DNA of 64,000 bases from Pseudomonas sp. LBUM920 (GCF_003852315.1 NZ_CP027762.1:2337501-2401500), one strand, 5' to 3'. Counted from the first letter of the stretch, positions 16,753 through 25,617 are shown. Notes: a model not told the origin generated them from the sequence alone. Numbers and translations are program-made.

Positions 16753-17394
16753 TTGATTAGGGTGCTAGTAGTCGATGACCATGATCTCGTTCGTACAGGC
16801 ATTACACGAATGCTGGCTGACATCGATGGCCTGCAAGTAGTCGGTCAGGCCGAGTCAGGGGAGGAGTCCCTGATCAAGGCCCGGGAGTTGAAACCCGATG
16901 TGGTTTTGATGGACGTCAAGATGCCTGGGATCGGCGGTCTTGGTGCCACTACCAAATTGTTGCGCAGCCATCCGGACATTAAAGTCGTGGTGGTGACCGT
17001 GTGTGAGGAAGACCCTTTTCCTACACGTCTGCTGCAGGCAGGCGCGGCCGGTTACCTGACCAAAGGTGCGGGCCTGGCGGAGATGGTGCAAGCCATTCGC
17101 CTGGTATTTGCCGGCCAGCGTTATATCAGCCCGCAGATTGCCCAACAGTTGGCTATCAAATCTTTCCAGCCCACCAGCGACTCGCCGTTTGATGCGCTGT
17201 CGGAGCGGGAAATCCAGATTGCCTTGATGATCGTCGGCTGCCAGAAAGTGCAGACGATTTCCGACAAGCTTTGCCTGTCGCCCAAAACCGTTAACACCTA
17301 CCGCTATCGCATTTTCGAGAAGCTCGCCATCAGCAGTGATGTTGAATTGACCCTGCTCGCGGTGCGCCACGGCATGGTGGACGCCAGCGCCTGA
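16753..17394 (+). CDS. gacA: Response regulator GacA of the GacS/GacA system
   Basis: A 213-residue FixJ/NarL-type regulator: a receiver domain ([14 protein letters not shown] at the start, phospho-acceptor Asp in [10 protein letters not shown] near residue 54) and a C-terminal LuxR-type HTH ([17 protein letters not shown]). The start is a TTG at 16753 with GAGGTG upstream; the longer ORF from 16678 lacks a good ribosome site. GacA phosphorylated by GacS activates small RNAs that titrate RsmA/E and so controls secondary metabolism and biofilm genes. The gene overlaps no neighbour but is only 1 bp from uvrC, the classic gacA-uvrC arrangement. Confidence 0.97.
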   Translation: MIRVLVVDDHDLVRTGITRMLADIDGLQVVGQAESGEESLIKARELKPDVVLMDVKMPGIGGLGATTKLLRSHPDIKVVVVTVCEEDPFPTRLLQAGAAGYLTKGAGLAEMVQAIRLVFAGQRYISPQIAQQLAIKSFQPTSDSPFDALSEREIQIALMIVGCQKVQTISDKLCLSPKTVNTYRYRIFEKLAISSDVELTLLAVRHGMVDASA

Positions 17395-17395
17395 C

Positions 17396-19219
17396 ATGAC
17401 CACACCGTTTGATCCAAGTGCCTTTCTCTCAACCTGCAGTGGCCGTCCCGGCGTGTACCGCATGTTCGACAGCGAGGCACGCCTGCTTTACGTGGGCAAA
17501 GCCAAGAACCTGAAAAACCGTCTGGCGAGCTACTTTCGCAAGACCGGCTTGGCGACGAAAACCGCTGCCTTGGTGGCGCGTATCGCCCAGGTTGAAACCA
17601 CCATCACCGCCAATGAAACCGAAGCGCTGTTGCTTGAGCAGACGCTGATCAAGGAATGGCGGCCGCCCTACAACATTCTGCTGCGTGACGATAAATCCTA
17701 CCCCTATGTGTTTTTATCCGACGGCAATTTCCCGCGACTGAGCATTCACCGCGGCGCGAAGAAGCAGAAGGGCAAGTATTTCGGGCCGTACCCCAGCGCG
17801 GGTGCAATCCGCGAAAGCCTGAGCCTGCTGCAAAAGACCTTTTTTGTGCGCCAGTGCGAAGACAGTTTCTACAAGAACCGCACGCGGCCTTGCCTGCAGT
17901 ACCAGATCAAGCGCTGCAAGGCGCCTTGTGTCGGCCTGGTTGATCCGGCGGAGTACGCCGAGGATGTGCGCCATTCGGTGATGTTCCTTGAAGGGCGCAG
18001 CAATGCGCTCACCGATGAGCTCTCCGGCGCCATGGAACAAGCTGCCAGCACGCTGGATTTCGAGCGGGCCGCCGAGTTGCGCGACCAGATCTCTCTATTG
18101 CGCCGTGTCCAGGACCAGCAAAGCATGGAGGGCGGCAACGGCGACGTCGATGTCATCGCCGCCTTCGTCAACCCGGGCGGCGCCTGTGTGCATTTGATCA
18201 GCGTGCGTGGCGGGCGAGTGCTGGGCAGCAAGAACTTCTTCCCGCAAACCGGGATCGACGAGGAAGTGGCTGAAGTCATGGCCGCCTTCCTCGGTCAGTA
18301 CTACGTCAGCAGCCCCGAGCGCGATCTGCCCTCGGAGTTGATCGTCAACGTGGTGCATGAAGACTTCCCCACGCTGATCGAGGCCATCCACGAGCTGCGC
18401 GGCCGTGAGCTGGACATCAGCCACCGCGTGCGCGGTACCCGTGCCCGTTGGCAGCAACTGGCGGTCACAAACGCCGAGCAGGCCCTGAGTGCGCGTCTGG
18501 CCAATCGGCAGCATGTGGCCGCACGCTTTGACGCCTTGGCTGAAGTCCTTAACCTGGACGAGCCGCCGCAACGGCTGGAGTGTTACGACATCAGCCACTC
18601 CAGCGGCGAAGCCACTGTGGCGTCCTGTGTGGTGTTCGGGCCGGAAGGGCCGATCAAATCCGATTACCGGCGCTACAACATCGAAGGCGTTACCGCCGGC
18701 GATGACTACGCCGCGATGCACCAGGCCCTGACGCGACGCTTCAGCAAGTTGAAGGACGGAGAGGGCAAACTGCCGGATATCCTCCTGGTGGACGGCGGCA
18801 AGGGCCAGCTGTCCATGGCCCGTGACGTGCTCAACGAACTCGCCGTGCCCGACCTGATCCTGCTCGGCGTGGCCAAGGGCGCCACGCGCAAGGCCGGTTT
18901 CGAGACGTTGTACTTGAATGATGCCGCCCATGAGTTCACCTTGAAGGGCGACTCACCCGCGCTGCACCTGATTCAACAGATCCGTGACGAGGCCCACCGT
19001 TTTGCCATTACTGGCCACCGTGCCCGTCGCGGCAAAACCCGTCGAACCTCAACTCTGGAAGGGGTAGCGGGCGTTGGCCCGACACGCCGGCGCGACCTGC
19101 TAAAACATTTTGGTGGCTTGCAGGAGCTGTCCCGTGCCAGCATTGACGAAATAGCCAAAGCACCCGGTATCAGTAAAAAGCTCGCTGAGTTGATTTATGC
19201 AAACCTGCACAGCGAATAG
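17396..19219 (+). CDS. uvrC: UvrABC excinuclease subunit C
   Basis: A 607-residue protein that makes both cuts beside DNA lesions bound by UvrAB. It has the N-terminal GIY-YIG nuclease (PGVYRMFD...[14 protein letters not shown], residues about 17-45), the UVR helix pair that contacts UvrB (about 200-235), the RNase H-like C-terminal nuclease ([19 protein letters not shown]) and tandem HhH motifs at the end ([19 protein letters not shown]). Its ATG lies one base after the gacA stop, so the two genes share a transcript. Confidence 0.98.
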   Translation: MTTPFDPSAFLSTCSGRPGVYRMFDSEARLLYVGKAKNLKNRLASYFRKTGLATKTAALVARIAQVETTITANETEALLLEQTLIKEWRPPYNILLRDDKSYPYVFLSDGNFPRLSIHRGAKKQKGKYFGPYPSAGAIRESLSLLQKTFFVRQCEDSFYKNRTRPCLQYQIKRCKAPCVGLVDPAEYAEDVRHSVMFLEGRSNALTDELSGAMEQAASTLDFERAAELRDQISLLRRVQDQQSMEGGNGDVDVIAAFVNPGGACVHLISVRGGRVLGSKNFFPQTGIDEEVAEVMAAFLGQYYVSSPERDLPSELIVNVVHEDFPTLIEAIHELRGRELDISHRVRGTRARWQQLAVTNAEQALSARLANRQHVAARFDALAEVLNLDEPPQRLECYDISHSSGEATVASCVVFGPEGPIKSDYRRYNIEGVTAGDDYAAMHQALTRRFSKLKDGEGKLPDILLVDGGKGQLSMARDVLNELAVPDLILLGVAKGATRKAGFETLYLNDAAHEFTLKGDSPALHLIQQIRDEAHRFAITGHRARRGKTRRTSTLEGVAGVGPTRRRDLLKHFGGLQELSRASIDEIAKAPGISKKLAELIYANLHSE

Positions 19220-19251
19220 AATGCCTTCTCACCTCGTAGCCAGTTGTGCCG

Positions 19252-19812
19252 ATGAATATCCCTAATCTGATTACCGTTCTACGCGTCCTGCTCATTCCGA
19301 TTTTCATTTTGTTGTTCTATTTGCCGTACGAATGGAGCTATGCCGCCTCCAGTTCAGTGTTTGCCTTTGCAGCCGCAACCGACTGGCTTGACGGCTACCT
19401 GGCACGTCGCCTGGAACAGAGCACGCCCTTTGGCGCGTTCCTTGATCCGGTGGCCGACAAGCTTATGGTGGCTGTCGCCCTGGTCCTGTTGGTGCAGGAG
19501 CACGGCAACCTGTGGCTGACGCTGCCGGCCGCGGTGATCATCGGCCGCGAGATCGTCGTCTCGGCCCTGCGCGAATGGATGGCCGAAATCGGCGCGCGCG
19601 CCCACGTGGCGGTCTCCAACATGGGCAAATGGAAAACCGCTGCGCAAATGCTCGCATTGGTGATCCTGCTGGCCAATCCATCGGACTTCTCCTTCTGGGT
19701 GCTCACGGGCTACGCCTTGCTGCTGATCGCCGCGGGCCTGACGTTGTGGTCCATGCTTCAGTATTTGCGTGCCGCCTGGCCACATCTGCGCACCACCGTT
19801 GAAAAGAAATAA
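19252..19812 (+). CDS. pgsA: CDP-diacylglycerol-glycerol-3-phosphate 3-phosphatidyltransferase
   Basis: A 186-residue inner-membrane enzyme that makes phosphatidylglycerol phosphate. The CDP-alcohol phosphotransferase motif is intact: D-W-L-D-G-Y-L-A-R ... [10 protein letters not shown] (about residues 42-70). The ATG at 19252 ([11 protein letters not shown]) is preferred over the GTG two codons earlier because it matches the family start. It follows uvrC by 32 bp in the conserved gacA-uvrC-pgsA-tRNA order. Confidence 0.96.
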   Translation: MNIPNLITVLRVLLIPIFILLFYLPYEWSYAASSSVFAFAAATDWLDGYLARRLEQSTPFGAFLDPVADKLMVAVALVLLVQEHGNLWLTLPAAVIIGREIVVSALREWMAEIGARAHVAVSNMGKWKTAAQMLALVILLANPSDFSFWVLTGYALLLIAAGLTLWSMLQYLRAAWPHLRTTVEKK

Positions 19813-19832
19813 AACTTTTTTGAATCAAGGGG

Positions 19833-19860
19833 TTGACGGGGGTTCTGGATTCTATAGAAT
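19833..19860 (+). promoter_or_regulatory. Promoter of tRNA-Gly
   Basis: TTGACG (19833-19838), 16 bp, then TAGAAT (19855-19860), ending 15 bp before the tRNA. It is a strong sigma-70-type match at the right place. Confidence 0.75.
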
Positions 19861-19875
19861 GCACACCACCAAGAC

Positions 19876-19951
<76 letters not shown>

Positions 19952-19960
19952 AACACAAAG

Positions 19961-19990
19961 AAAAAGCCACTCAATAGAGTGGCTTTTTTT
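19961..19990 (+). terminator. Terminator after tRNA-Gly
   Basis: AAAAAGCCACTC aata GAGTGGCTTTTTTT, a perfect hairpin with a long T run starting 10 bp after the tRNA. It can work in both directions. Confidence 0.92.
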
Positions 19991-20009
19991 TGCCTGGGAT
20001 TTACGCAAT

Positions 20010-20030
20010 AGACGCTTCGGCGTCTTTTTT
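20010..20030 (+). terminator. Second terminator downstream of tRNA-Gly
   Basis: AGACGC TTCG GCGTCT followed by TTTTT, a UUCG-capped hairpin 20 bp past the first terminator. The pair gives tight termination before the accessory genes. Confidence 0.85.
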
Positions 20031-20140
20031 CGTTTGGCGCGTGGTCTGCCACCCTGGGTGCGGTTGAACTGCTGACGCCGGGAACGACCCACTGCGCCTG
20101 CAAGTCTATCTGTATCTACTCATCGGTAAGGTACAGCGCA

Positions 20141-20440
20141 ATGGACAACACAATCACCGTGGATCAACTGGCGACCGCCGATCTTGGATCAATCAACGAG
20201 ATATGGCTGGGCGAGACGCATACCCAGCTGTGCCTATGGCGCGGCGAACAAGTCTTCTCTCACGAAATGATGAGCGAGGGCACGCACGACCAGAATGTCC
20301 GACGCCTGTGCGTGCAGTTGGTCAATCCTCACGATCAGGCAGCAGTGGCCAGCGTTGAGGCAATTGTGCGCGAACGGTTGAAAAAGATGGGGAAGGAGGG
20401 CGAGTTTTATCCGGCTGAAGAGGCGGACACTCACCAGTAG
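20141..20440 (+). CDS. Hypothetical protein, 99 residues
   Basis: A soluble-looking protein starting MDNTITVDQLATAD with TAAGG about 8 bp ahead of the ATG. It has no signal peptide or membrane segment. The C-terminal half (LVNPHDQAAVASVEAIVRERLKKMGKEGE) is helical and charged. It is the first gene after the tRNA-Gly terminators. I do not recognise the family and give no function. Confidence 0.65.
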   Translation: MDNTITVDQLATADLGSINEIWLGETHTQLCLWRGEQVFSHEMMSEGTHDQNVRRLCVQLVNPHDQAAVASVEAIVRERLKKMGKEGEFYPAEEADTHQ

Positions 20441-20826
20441 TCAGTTTGAAGCCCAGAAGTGTCGGCCCGTCATGATGGGCCTCAGTACCTTAGATGAGGA
20501 CCCATGGCTGGATAGGCTTGGCGATGTCCGTTAATTGGCCGCTGACGGCTGCGAACATTGCGAAAGCAGTCACTTACCCATGAGCAACATGCTGAACTTG
20601 TCATCCGGTGGCACGAGCAGTACACGAGCGCCACGGCGCAGTATTAGGGTAATTAACCCTTACGCCGAAATCATGCATCTGCGAACGCTAACTTCGCATC
20701 GATAACGATTAATCGTGAGTCAAACCAGATCCTGTCGTGGCGTGGAAATGGATCTTCCTCTGACAATCCTGAAAAGTTTAGGGTTGCTCACTCAATCGAG
20801 TAACACCCTGGAGCAGGCCAAGGACT
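20441..20826. other. Gene-free stretch with inverted repeats
   Basis: No convincing gene is seen in about 385 bp. It contains GGCCC...GGGCC (20464-20481), an AGGGT-AATTA-ACCCT repeat (about 20646-20660) and a perfect palindrome ACGATTAATCGT at 20705-20716. The last two lie 110-180 bp before the next gene and could be protein-binding sites or leftovers of rearrangement. Confidence 0.5.
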
Positions 20827-21609
20827 ATGGATATCGAATTTCGCGGTAATGGCATGCGTGAGAACCCGTCTGTAGGTACGTGCGATGAGTACGGTGTGAG
20901 TGGGCTGACCAGCGTTGAGGACCTGACCGAAGCGCGTCGCAGGATTGCTGAGCTACACCCAGGCTTTAAACCTCTGTTCTCGCTCGATGATCTGCACCAA
21001 GCCCGCTACACCTCGGGCCATGTGCGCAATAACCTGGGGATGGATGATGCAACGGAGCATGACATCGCTGGCCTGCCTCCTGAGTGCTTCGAGCAGGGTC
21101 TATACATAGGCTATCCGACGACGAAAGCGGAGTTCGCAATCTGCCTGCGCAATTTCACACGCCTGGTTGCGGGCACGTCTTTCGAAGATGCGTGCGCTCA
21201 TGGTTTGACGCTGGATGAGCAGGCCCTGCAGGCGTGGATCGGTTACCAGAACAACCCGGTTGCTCTTCTAGAGCAACCCCTATCAGCGCTGCTGGTGCCC
21301 GTTGAGCAGTCTTGCCAGGCACTCGCGGCTTTTCCGAATGGCTATTTCACTTGCGATCTGGACCCTGCGAAAAACTGTGCAGTTGCGCGCCATTTCTCTG
21401 AAGCGCATGGCTATGAGTTGATGGGCGTGGGGGCCTCCTATCTGGGCTTCATTTGTGCGGCGCCGCTTGATATGTCGCGCGCTGACGCCGTTGCCAAAGA
21501 CTTCTGTGCGCTCTACAACACGGGCATTGAAGACCTGCCTGCACGCATAAGCGCAGTCGCACAGGCGGTTTGCGGTCGGACGCATCTTTGGTTGCGTTAC
21601 GTGGAATGA
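20827..21609 (+). CDS. Hypothetical protein, 260 residues
   Basis: A long ORF with AAGGAC close to the ATG; a second in-frame ATG ten codons later is an alternative start. The composition is that of a cytosolic acidic protein with several Cys residues, and no membrane segment or signal is visible. No known domain is recognised. It lies alone between the palindrome-rich gap and the umuDC operon, without evident operon partners. Codon use looks ordinary for the genome. Confidence 0.65.
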   Translation: MDIEFRGNGMRENPSVGTCDEYGVSGLTSVEDLTEARRRIAELHPGFKPLFSLDDLHQARYTSGHVRNNLGMDDATEHDIAGLPPECFEQGLYIGYPTTKAEFAICLRNFTRLVAGTSFEDACAHGLTLDEQALQAWIGYQNNPVALLEQPLSALLVPVEQSCQALAAFPNGYFTCDLDPAKNCAVARHFSEAHGYELMGVGASYLGFICAAPLDMSRADAVAKDFCALYNTGIEDLPARISAVAQAVCGRTHLWLRYVE

Positions 21610-21672
21610 GCCTGGTGCACAGCTAAATCCCGGTCGATTAAAGACCTCCTGTCGGCTGGGGCCACGCACTAT

Positions 21673-21716
21673 TTGACCGGCAACCCGACTCAACGGTTAA
21701 CTGTACGCACATACAG
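21673..21716 (+). promoter_or_regulatory. SOS promoter: sigma-70 elements with LexA box before umuDC
   Basis: CTGT-N8-ACAG at 21701-21716 matches the gamma-proteobacterial LexA box. TTGACC at 21673-21678 and TTAACT at 21697-21702 (18-bp spacer) form a promoter, so the LexA box overlaps the -10 and start region. The box ends 18 bp before the umuD ATG. Confidence 0.85.
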
Positions 21717-21733
21717 TATTTGGCGTTTGCATC

Positions 21734-22162
21734 ATGGTCACCCTTCTTGGGCCACTTTCCAGTAACGGCGTTCAGCTTCCTTTCTACTCGTACCGGGTGC
21801 CGGCAGGTTTTCCTTCGCCGGCCGCAGATCATCTTGAACAAAACGTCTCGCTCGATGAGCTTCTGGACCTGCGTGCGCCGCACATGTACCTGGTACGGAT
21901 CGAAGGGGACAGCATGGTTGGCGCCGGTATTTTCCCCGGGGACCTGGCAATCGTCGACAGGTCTCTGGAGGTTGAGTCGGGCCACATCGTGATTGCAGCG
22001 GTCGATTGCGAGCCCGTGTGCAAGCGCCTCATCAAGGAGAGTGGCCAGATCGTTCTTAAGTCAGAGAACCCCAAATACCCTTCGCGGTACATGATGGAAG
22101 GTGAAGAGCTATTGGTGTGGGGCGTTGTCTTGTACAGCGTACGCAGCCATGAAAAAGCCTGA
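21734..22162 (+). CDS. umuD: UmuD-like translesion polymerase V subunit (self-cleaving S24 peptidase)
   Basis: A 142-residue protein. The catalytic Ser60 (EGDSMVGAG) and Lys97 (PVCKRLI) are in exactly the E. coli UmuD positions. The predicted cleavage site is Ala24-Gly25 (VPAGFPSPA), a conservative change from Cys-Gly. RecA-stimulated self-cleavage would give UmuD', the subunit that with UmuC forms the mutagenic DNA polymerase V. The LexA box directly upstream indicates SOS control. Its stop overlaps the umuC start, which supports coupled translation. Confidence 0.95.
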   Translation: MVTLLGPLSSNGVQLPFYSYRVPAGFPSPAADHLEQNVSLDELLDLRAPHMYLVRIEGDSMVGAGIFPGDLAIVDRSLEVESGHIVIAAVDCEPVCKRLIKESGQIVLKSENPKYPSRYMMEGEELLVWGVVLYSVRSHEKA

Positions 22163-23429
22163 GCCGGTCTTTGCCCTGATCGACTGCAATTCCTTTTACG
22201 CCAGCTGCGAGCGTGTATTCAGGCCTGACCTTCGAAATACGCCTATCGTGGTGCTTAGCAATAACGACGGATGCGTAATCGCGAGAAGTGCCTGTGCCAA
22301 ACCCTTCGTAAGAATGGGTGAGCCGTACTTCCAGATTAAGCAAAAACTGAAGCAGCACGGCATCGTCGCGTTCTCGTCGAATTATGCGCTCTACGGCGAC
22401 ATGAGCCAGCGCGTAATGACCGTCATCGAGTCGCTGGTACCGGCGGTGGAGGTCTACAGCATCGATGAGGCCTTCGCTGAACTGACTGGCGTGCAAGGTG
22501 ATCTGGAAGGCCTTGGGCGTCGCATACGCACCCAGGTTTACCGCAGCACCGGTATTCCGGTCGGGGTGGGTATCGCAGGTACAAAAACCCTGAGCAAACT
22601 GGCCAATCATGCGGCCAAAAAATGGCAAGCGCAGAGTGGTGGGGTGGTCGATCTTCGCGATCAGACCAAGCGTGAATGGGTGCTGAAGAAGTGCCCCGTG
22701 TCTGACGTTTGGGGGGTAGGCCGCAAGATGACTCCGCACCTTCAAGCCATGGGTATCAATACGGCGTGGGATCTTTCGCGAGCTGACCCCACTGCGCTGC
22801 GTAAGAGGTTCAGTATCGTCGTCGAAAAGACAGCTCGCGAGCTTGCTGGCACCTCATGCCTGACGCTTGATGAGCCTGACCCGCCCAAGCAGGAAATTTG
22901 TTGCTCAAGAATGTTTGGCAACCGGCTGACTGAGATCGCGCCGATAAAGGAGGCCATTGCTACCTACATGATGAGGGCCACTGAGAAGCTTCGCGCTCAG
23001 AAATCACTCTGCAAACGCATTCGAGTGAGCATTCGCACAGGCATGTTCAACCCTGAGGAGGCGAAGTATGCCAACGGGGTACTGGTCGAGCTCCCATACC
23101 CGACCGACGATGTTCGCCTGATGACCAAGACTGCAGTTGACGCCGTGGAGCAAGTGTTCAGACCGGGCTTCAAGTACAGCAAAGCCGAGGTGCTTCTGGT
23201 TAACCTCTGCCAGAAAGGCGAATACACCGACGATCTTTTTTCCATCTCCCAACCTGAGGCTACGCAGAAGGTCATGGGCGTTCTGGATGCGATCAACGGC
23301 CGGTGGGGCAGGGGGACGTTGCGCTTGGCCGGCGTGCCTATCGACCCAGATTGGGGCATGCGAAGGGAGATGATGAGCCAAAGCTTCACGACCCGTGTCG
23401 ATCAGCTTTGGACTGTTTACTGTCGGTAA
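22149..23429 (+). CDS. umuC: UmuC-like Y-family DNA polymerase (catalytic subunit of Pol V)
   Basis: The ATG at 22149 lies within umuD (14-bp overlap) and gives a 426-residue protein of normal length. FALIDCNSFYASCERVFRP contains the first catalytic Asp, and YSIDEAFAEL the second acidic pair. The thumb/little-finger region follows (KRIRVSIRTGMF near 290, FKYSKAEVLLVNL near 350). It copies damaged DNA templates with low fidelity. Chromosomal and mobile relatives (RulB) are common in Pseudomonas; its place in the tRNA-linked accessory region fits either. Confidence 0.95.
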   Translation: MKKPEPVFALIDCNSFYASCERVFRPDLRNTPIVVLSNNDGCVIARSACAKPFVRMGEPYFQIKQKLKQHGIVAFSSNYALYGDMSQRVMTVIESLVPAVEVYSIDEAFAELTGVQGDLEGLGRRIRTQVYRSTGIPVGVGIAGTKTLSKLANHAAKKWQAQSGGVVDLRDQTKREWVLKKCPVSDVWGVGRKMTPHLQAMGINTAWDLSRADPTALRKRFSIVVEKTARELAGTSCLTLDEPDPPKQEICCSRMFGNRLTEIAPIKEAIATYMMRATEKLRAQKSLCKRIRVSIRTGMFNPEEAKYANGVLVELPYPTDDVRLMTKTAVDAVEQVFRPGFKYSKAEVLLVNLCQKGEYTDDLFSISQPEATQKVMGVLDAINGRWGRGTLRLAGVPIDPDWGMRREMMSQSFTTRVDQLWTVYCR

Positions 23430-23466
23430 GTACGCTTTAGGCACGGGAGTCTATTCTCTCAGTAAC

Positions 23467-23497
23467 TGAACTCACTCTTTCTATGGGGTTGAGTTCA
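23467..23497. repeat. Inverted repeat upstream of mvaT
   Basis: TGAACTCA and TGAGTTCA are perfect complements with 15 bp between, lying 90 bp before mvaT and 40 bp after umuC. It has no T run, so it is more likely a protein site or weak RNA hairpin than a terminator. Confidence 0.45.
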
Positions 23498-23585
23498 TGA
23501 CCCCGGACGTGTGTCGACAGGTTTACCCGTTCATGCAGGTGTCTTTTTTGGTGTAACGTAACAACACATCTAGAAGAGGTTTCCA

Positions 23586-23951
23586 ATGTCTAAACTCGCA
23601 GAATTTCGTCAACTCGAAAAACACCTTGCTGAGCAACTCCAGGCGCTCGAAGCGCTGAAAGGCGACGCCGGCCTCAAGAAAGAAATTGAATTCGAAACCA
23701 AACTTCGCGATTTGCTCGCAAAGTATGGCTATAGCCTCAAAGACGTGATCAACCTGCTTGATCCACAATCCAAGGGCCGCGCTACTGCACCGGCGCCAAA
23801 AACGGGCACTCGCAAAGCTCGCCAGGTGAAGGTTTATAAAAACCCGAACACTGGAGAAACCATTGAAACCAAAGGTGGTAATCACAAAGGCTTGAAAGAG
23901 TGGAAGAGCAAGCACGGCGCTGACACAGTTGAGTCCTGGCTGACCAAGTAA
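23586..23951 (+). CDS. MvaT/MvaU-family H-NS-like nucleoid protein
   Basis: A 121-residue protein of normal length. The N-terminal coiled coil (residues 1-60, LAEFRQLEKHLAEQLQALEAL) mediates oligomers. After a basic linker (about 62-80) the C-terminal AT-rich-DNA-binding domain has the family AT-pincer features (KVYKNPNTGETIETKGGNHKGLKEWKSKHG). Such proteins silence foreign AT-rich DNA in Pseudomonas. It carries its own terminator. Because it lies in an accessory stretch after tRNA-Gly it may be an additional paralogue rather than the core mvaT; paralogy cannot be judged from this window. Confidence 0.9.
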   Translation: MSKLAEFRQLEKHLAEQLQALEALKGDAGLKKEIEFETKLRDLLAKYGYSLKDVINLLDPQSKGRATAPAPKTGTRKARQVKVYKNPNTGETIETKGGNHKGLKEWKSKHGADTVESWLTK

Positions 23952-23966
23952 ACCCCGCGTGAACAC

Positions 23967-23993
23967 AAAAAGGGCTTAAAGAGCCCTTTTTTT
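23967..23993. terminator. Bidirectional terminator between mvaT and the DUF2256 gene
   Basis: AAAAAGGGCT TAAAG AGCCCTTTTTTT, with A and T runs on both sides. It lies 16 bp after the mvaT stop and 3 bp from the stop of the opposing small gene, so it serves both convergent genes. Confidence 0.92.
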
Positions 23994-23995
23994 AT

Positions 23996-24136
23996 TCAGG
24001 TCTTGGGTGATTTGCTGCGTCTGCAGCGCTCCGAGCAATAGCGAACTTCGTCCCAGCAACGGGCCCATTTCTTTCGCCATGTGAAAGGAAGCCCACAGGT
24101 AGCGCAGGTTTTGACGGGAAGCTCTGACTTTTTCAA
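23996..24136 (-). CDS. DUF2256-type Cys-rich small protein
   Basis: A 46-codon gene missed by length cut-offs. It starts at TTG with AAGGA 6 bp ahead and reads [11 protein letters not shown]..., then [22 protein letters not shown]. The pattern CxxCG-x5-WRKKW-x2-CWDEV-x2-CSERCR is the signature of the DUF2256 family, with four Cys likely to bind zinc (CxxC and CxxxC). The function of the family is unknown. It is convergent with mvaT and shares its terminator. Confidence 0.85.
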   Translation of the reverse strand: MKKSELPVKTCATCGLPFTWRKKWARCWDEVRYCSERCRRSKSPKT

Positions 24137-24369
24137 CAGGCGTCCTTGATATTAAGTGTGTATGCCCCTACTTGGTCAAACCGTGCAACGGTGGGCATCT
24201 TAACCCGCCGGTGTTTGTCTACCCAGCAGGTAAATTGGATTCGGCTGATTGCGCCAAGAGGCATATCAAGTGCAGATCAACAGGCTTGAAACTCAAGGCA
24301 ATCGCTATCTTTTCACAAACTGACTTCGAGCGTCTTGCATAAGTCCTCCAAGACAAGAGGAGAGAGGTC

Positions 24370-24852
24370 GTGTCTAAGCTTCATCCAGAAAATCGTGAGA
24401 ATAATTCGACATTCAAAAACTTTAAAATCCAGTGGGCTTTGATGAGCGCCTATGAACGCTTCGAGCAACTGGTGGTGCTGGCGCTGAGCCTGATCATAGC
24501 GCTGGTGATCGTTATCGCCGTGTTGCAGCTTTGCAGGAATGTAGTACCCCTTCTGATAGGGGGAGCCATTGATCCGCTGGATCACAACGCATTCCAAGCA
24601 CTATTCGGCTCCATTTTCACGGTACTGATTGCCTTGGAGTTCAAGCATTCGATAGTACGGCCCGCCCTCAGGCGAAACAGCGTCGTGCAGGTGAGAACGG
24701 TACTGATGATTGCATTGCTGGCCCTGAGCCGAAAATTTGTCATCCTGGATTCGGCCGTCACTCCGGCTTCGACCATCGCGGCGCTAGGTTTCGCGACATT
24801 GGTACTGGGCCTGCTTTGCTGGCTTTTGCGGCACCGCGACCTGTCTGAGTAG
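24370..24852 (+). CDS. PsiE-like inner-membrane protein (phosphate-starvation-inducible family)
   Basis: A 160-residue protein starting at GTG with a GAG-rich stretch (AGAGGAGAGAGG) ahead. Four hydrophobic segments are visible at about residues 36-60, 70-90, 100-120 and 130-152. The segment FEQLVVLALSLIIALVIVIAV and the basic loop after the second segment match the PsiE family. Its function is unknown. It stands alone, about 250 bp before hsp20 on the same strand. Confidence 0.75.
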   Translation: MSKLHPENRENNSTFKNFKIQWALMSAYERFEQLVVLALSLIIALVIVIAVLQLCRNVVPLLIGGAIDPLDHNAFQALFGSIFTVLIALEFKHSIVRPALRRNSVVQVRTVLMIALLALSRKFVILDSAVTPASTIAALGFATLVLGLLCWLLRHRDLSE

Positions 24853-25001
24853 CAAGCTACTGCCCCTGAGCCGCTGACGAATTCGCTCGCTGCAGGCGCG
24901 TTCTGCCGAGAGAAAATCGGTTCAGACCTGCGCCTGCCTGGGGCGGTGTGCACAGGGCTTAACCCGAGAATTTGAGTTGGAAAAATTTTTTTCGGGATGC
25001 C

Positions 25002-25029
25002 CTTGAAAATGTTTTGGGCGTACCTATTT
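25002..25029 (+). promoter_or_regulatory. Sigma-32-like heat-shock promoter before hsp20
   Basis: CTTGAAA (25002-25008), 14 bp, then CCTATTT (25023-25029). This resembles the CTTGAAA / CCCATnT heat-shock pattern and lies 70 bp before the hsp20 ATG. Confidence 0.6.
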
Positions 25030-25098
25030 TCAGTGTTACGCGATGCCGCAAACGGGTCGCGTCTTAAATCACTTGGAGAAAACTCAGGAGATTTTACT

Positions 25099-25557
25099 AT
25101 GGCTACTACTCTTTCTTTGGCCCCTCTGTTTCGTCAGTCTGTGGGTTTTGATCGCTTCAACGACCTGTTTGAATCGGCGCTGCGTAGCGAGGCTGGTAAT
25201 ACCTATCCACCTCATAACGTCGAGAAACACGGTGATGATCAATACCGCATCGTGATTGCAGTGGCGGGTCTTACTGAGGAGGACATAGACATTCAGGTTG
25301 AAAACGGCGTACTGAACGTTTCCGGTGGAAAACGTGAAAGCGACGAGAAGGTGACTTACCTTCACCAGGGCATCGCGCAACGGGCCTTCCGCTTGTCCTT
25401 CCGGCTGGCTGACCATATCGAAGTGCAAGGTGCATCGCTCACCCATGGTCTGCTGGCAATCGAGCTGCTTCGAGTGATTCCCGAAGAAGCCAAGCCAAAA
25501 CGCATCCAGATCGGTACGGCCAGCAAGCCAGAACAGCGTCAAGTAAGCCTGCAATAA
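25099..25557 (+). CDS. Small heat-shock protein Hsp20/IbpA family
   Basis: The ATG at 25099 with CAGGAG 8 bp ahead gives a 152-residue protein starting MATTLSLAPLFRQSVGFDRFNDLFE, an IbpA-like N-terminus. The alpha-crystallin domain spans about 36-125, including YRIVIAVAGLTEEDI and VLNVSGGKR. The C-terminal I-x-I motif is IQI near 138. It holds unfolding proteins for refolding by DnaK/ClpB. The 5' leader has no evident UUGCU-type ROSE pairing, so heat control may be at the promoter. A terminator follows directly. Confidence 0.93.
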   Translation: MATTLSLAPLFRQSVGFDRFNDLFESALRSEAGNTYPPHNVEKHGDDQYRIVIAVAGLTEEDIDIQVENGVLNVSGGKRESDEKVTYLHQGIAQRAFRLSFRLADHIEVQGASLTHGLLAIELLRVIPEEAKPKRIQIGTASKPEQRQVSLQ

Positions 25558-25566
25558 TTCCATTTG

Positions 25567-25590
25567 AGGCGCTCTTCGGAGCGCCTTTTT
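25567..25590 (+). terminator. Terminator after hsp20
   Basis: AGGCGCTC TTCG GAGCGCCT followed by TTTTC, a UUCG-capped hairpin 9 bp after the stop codon. Confidence 0.92.
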
Positions 25591-25617
25591 CTTATCAGCA
25601 TTTAATGGGCGATGACG

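Noticed and set aside
20464..20481. GGCCC...GGGCC repeat as a terminator for the 99-residue gene
   Set aside because: Short arms, large loop and no T run.
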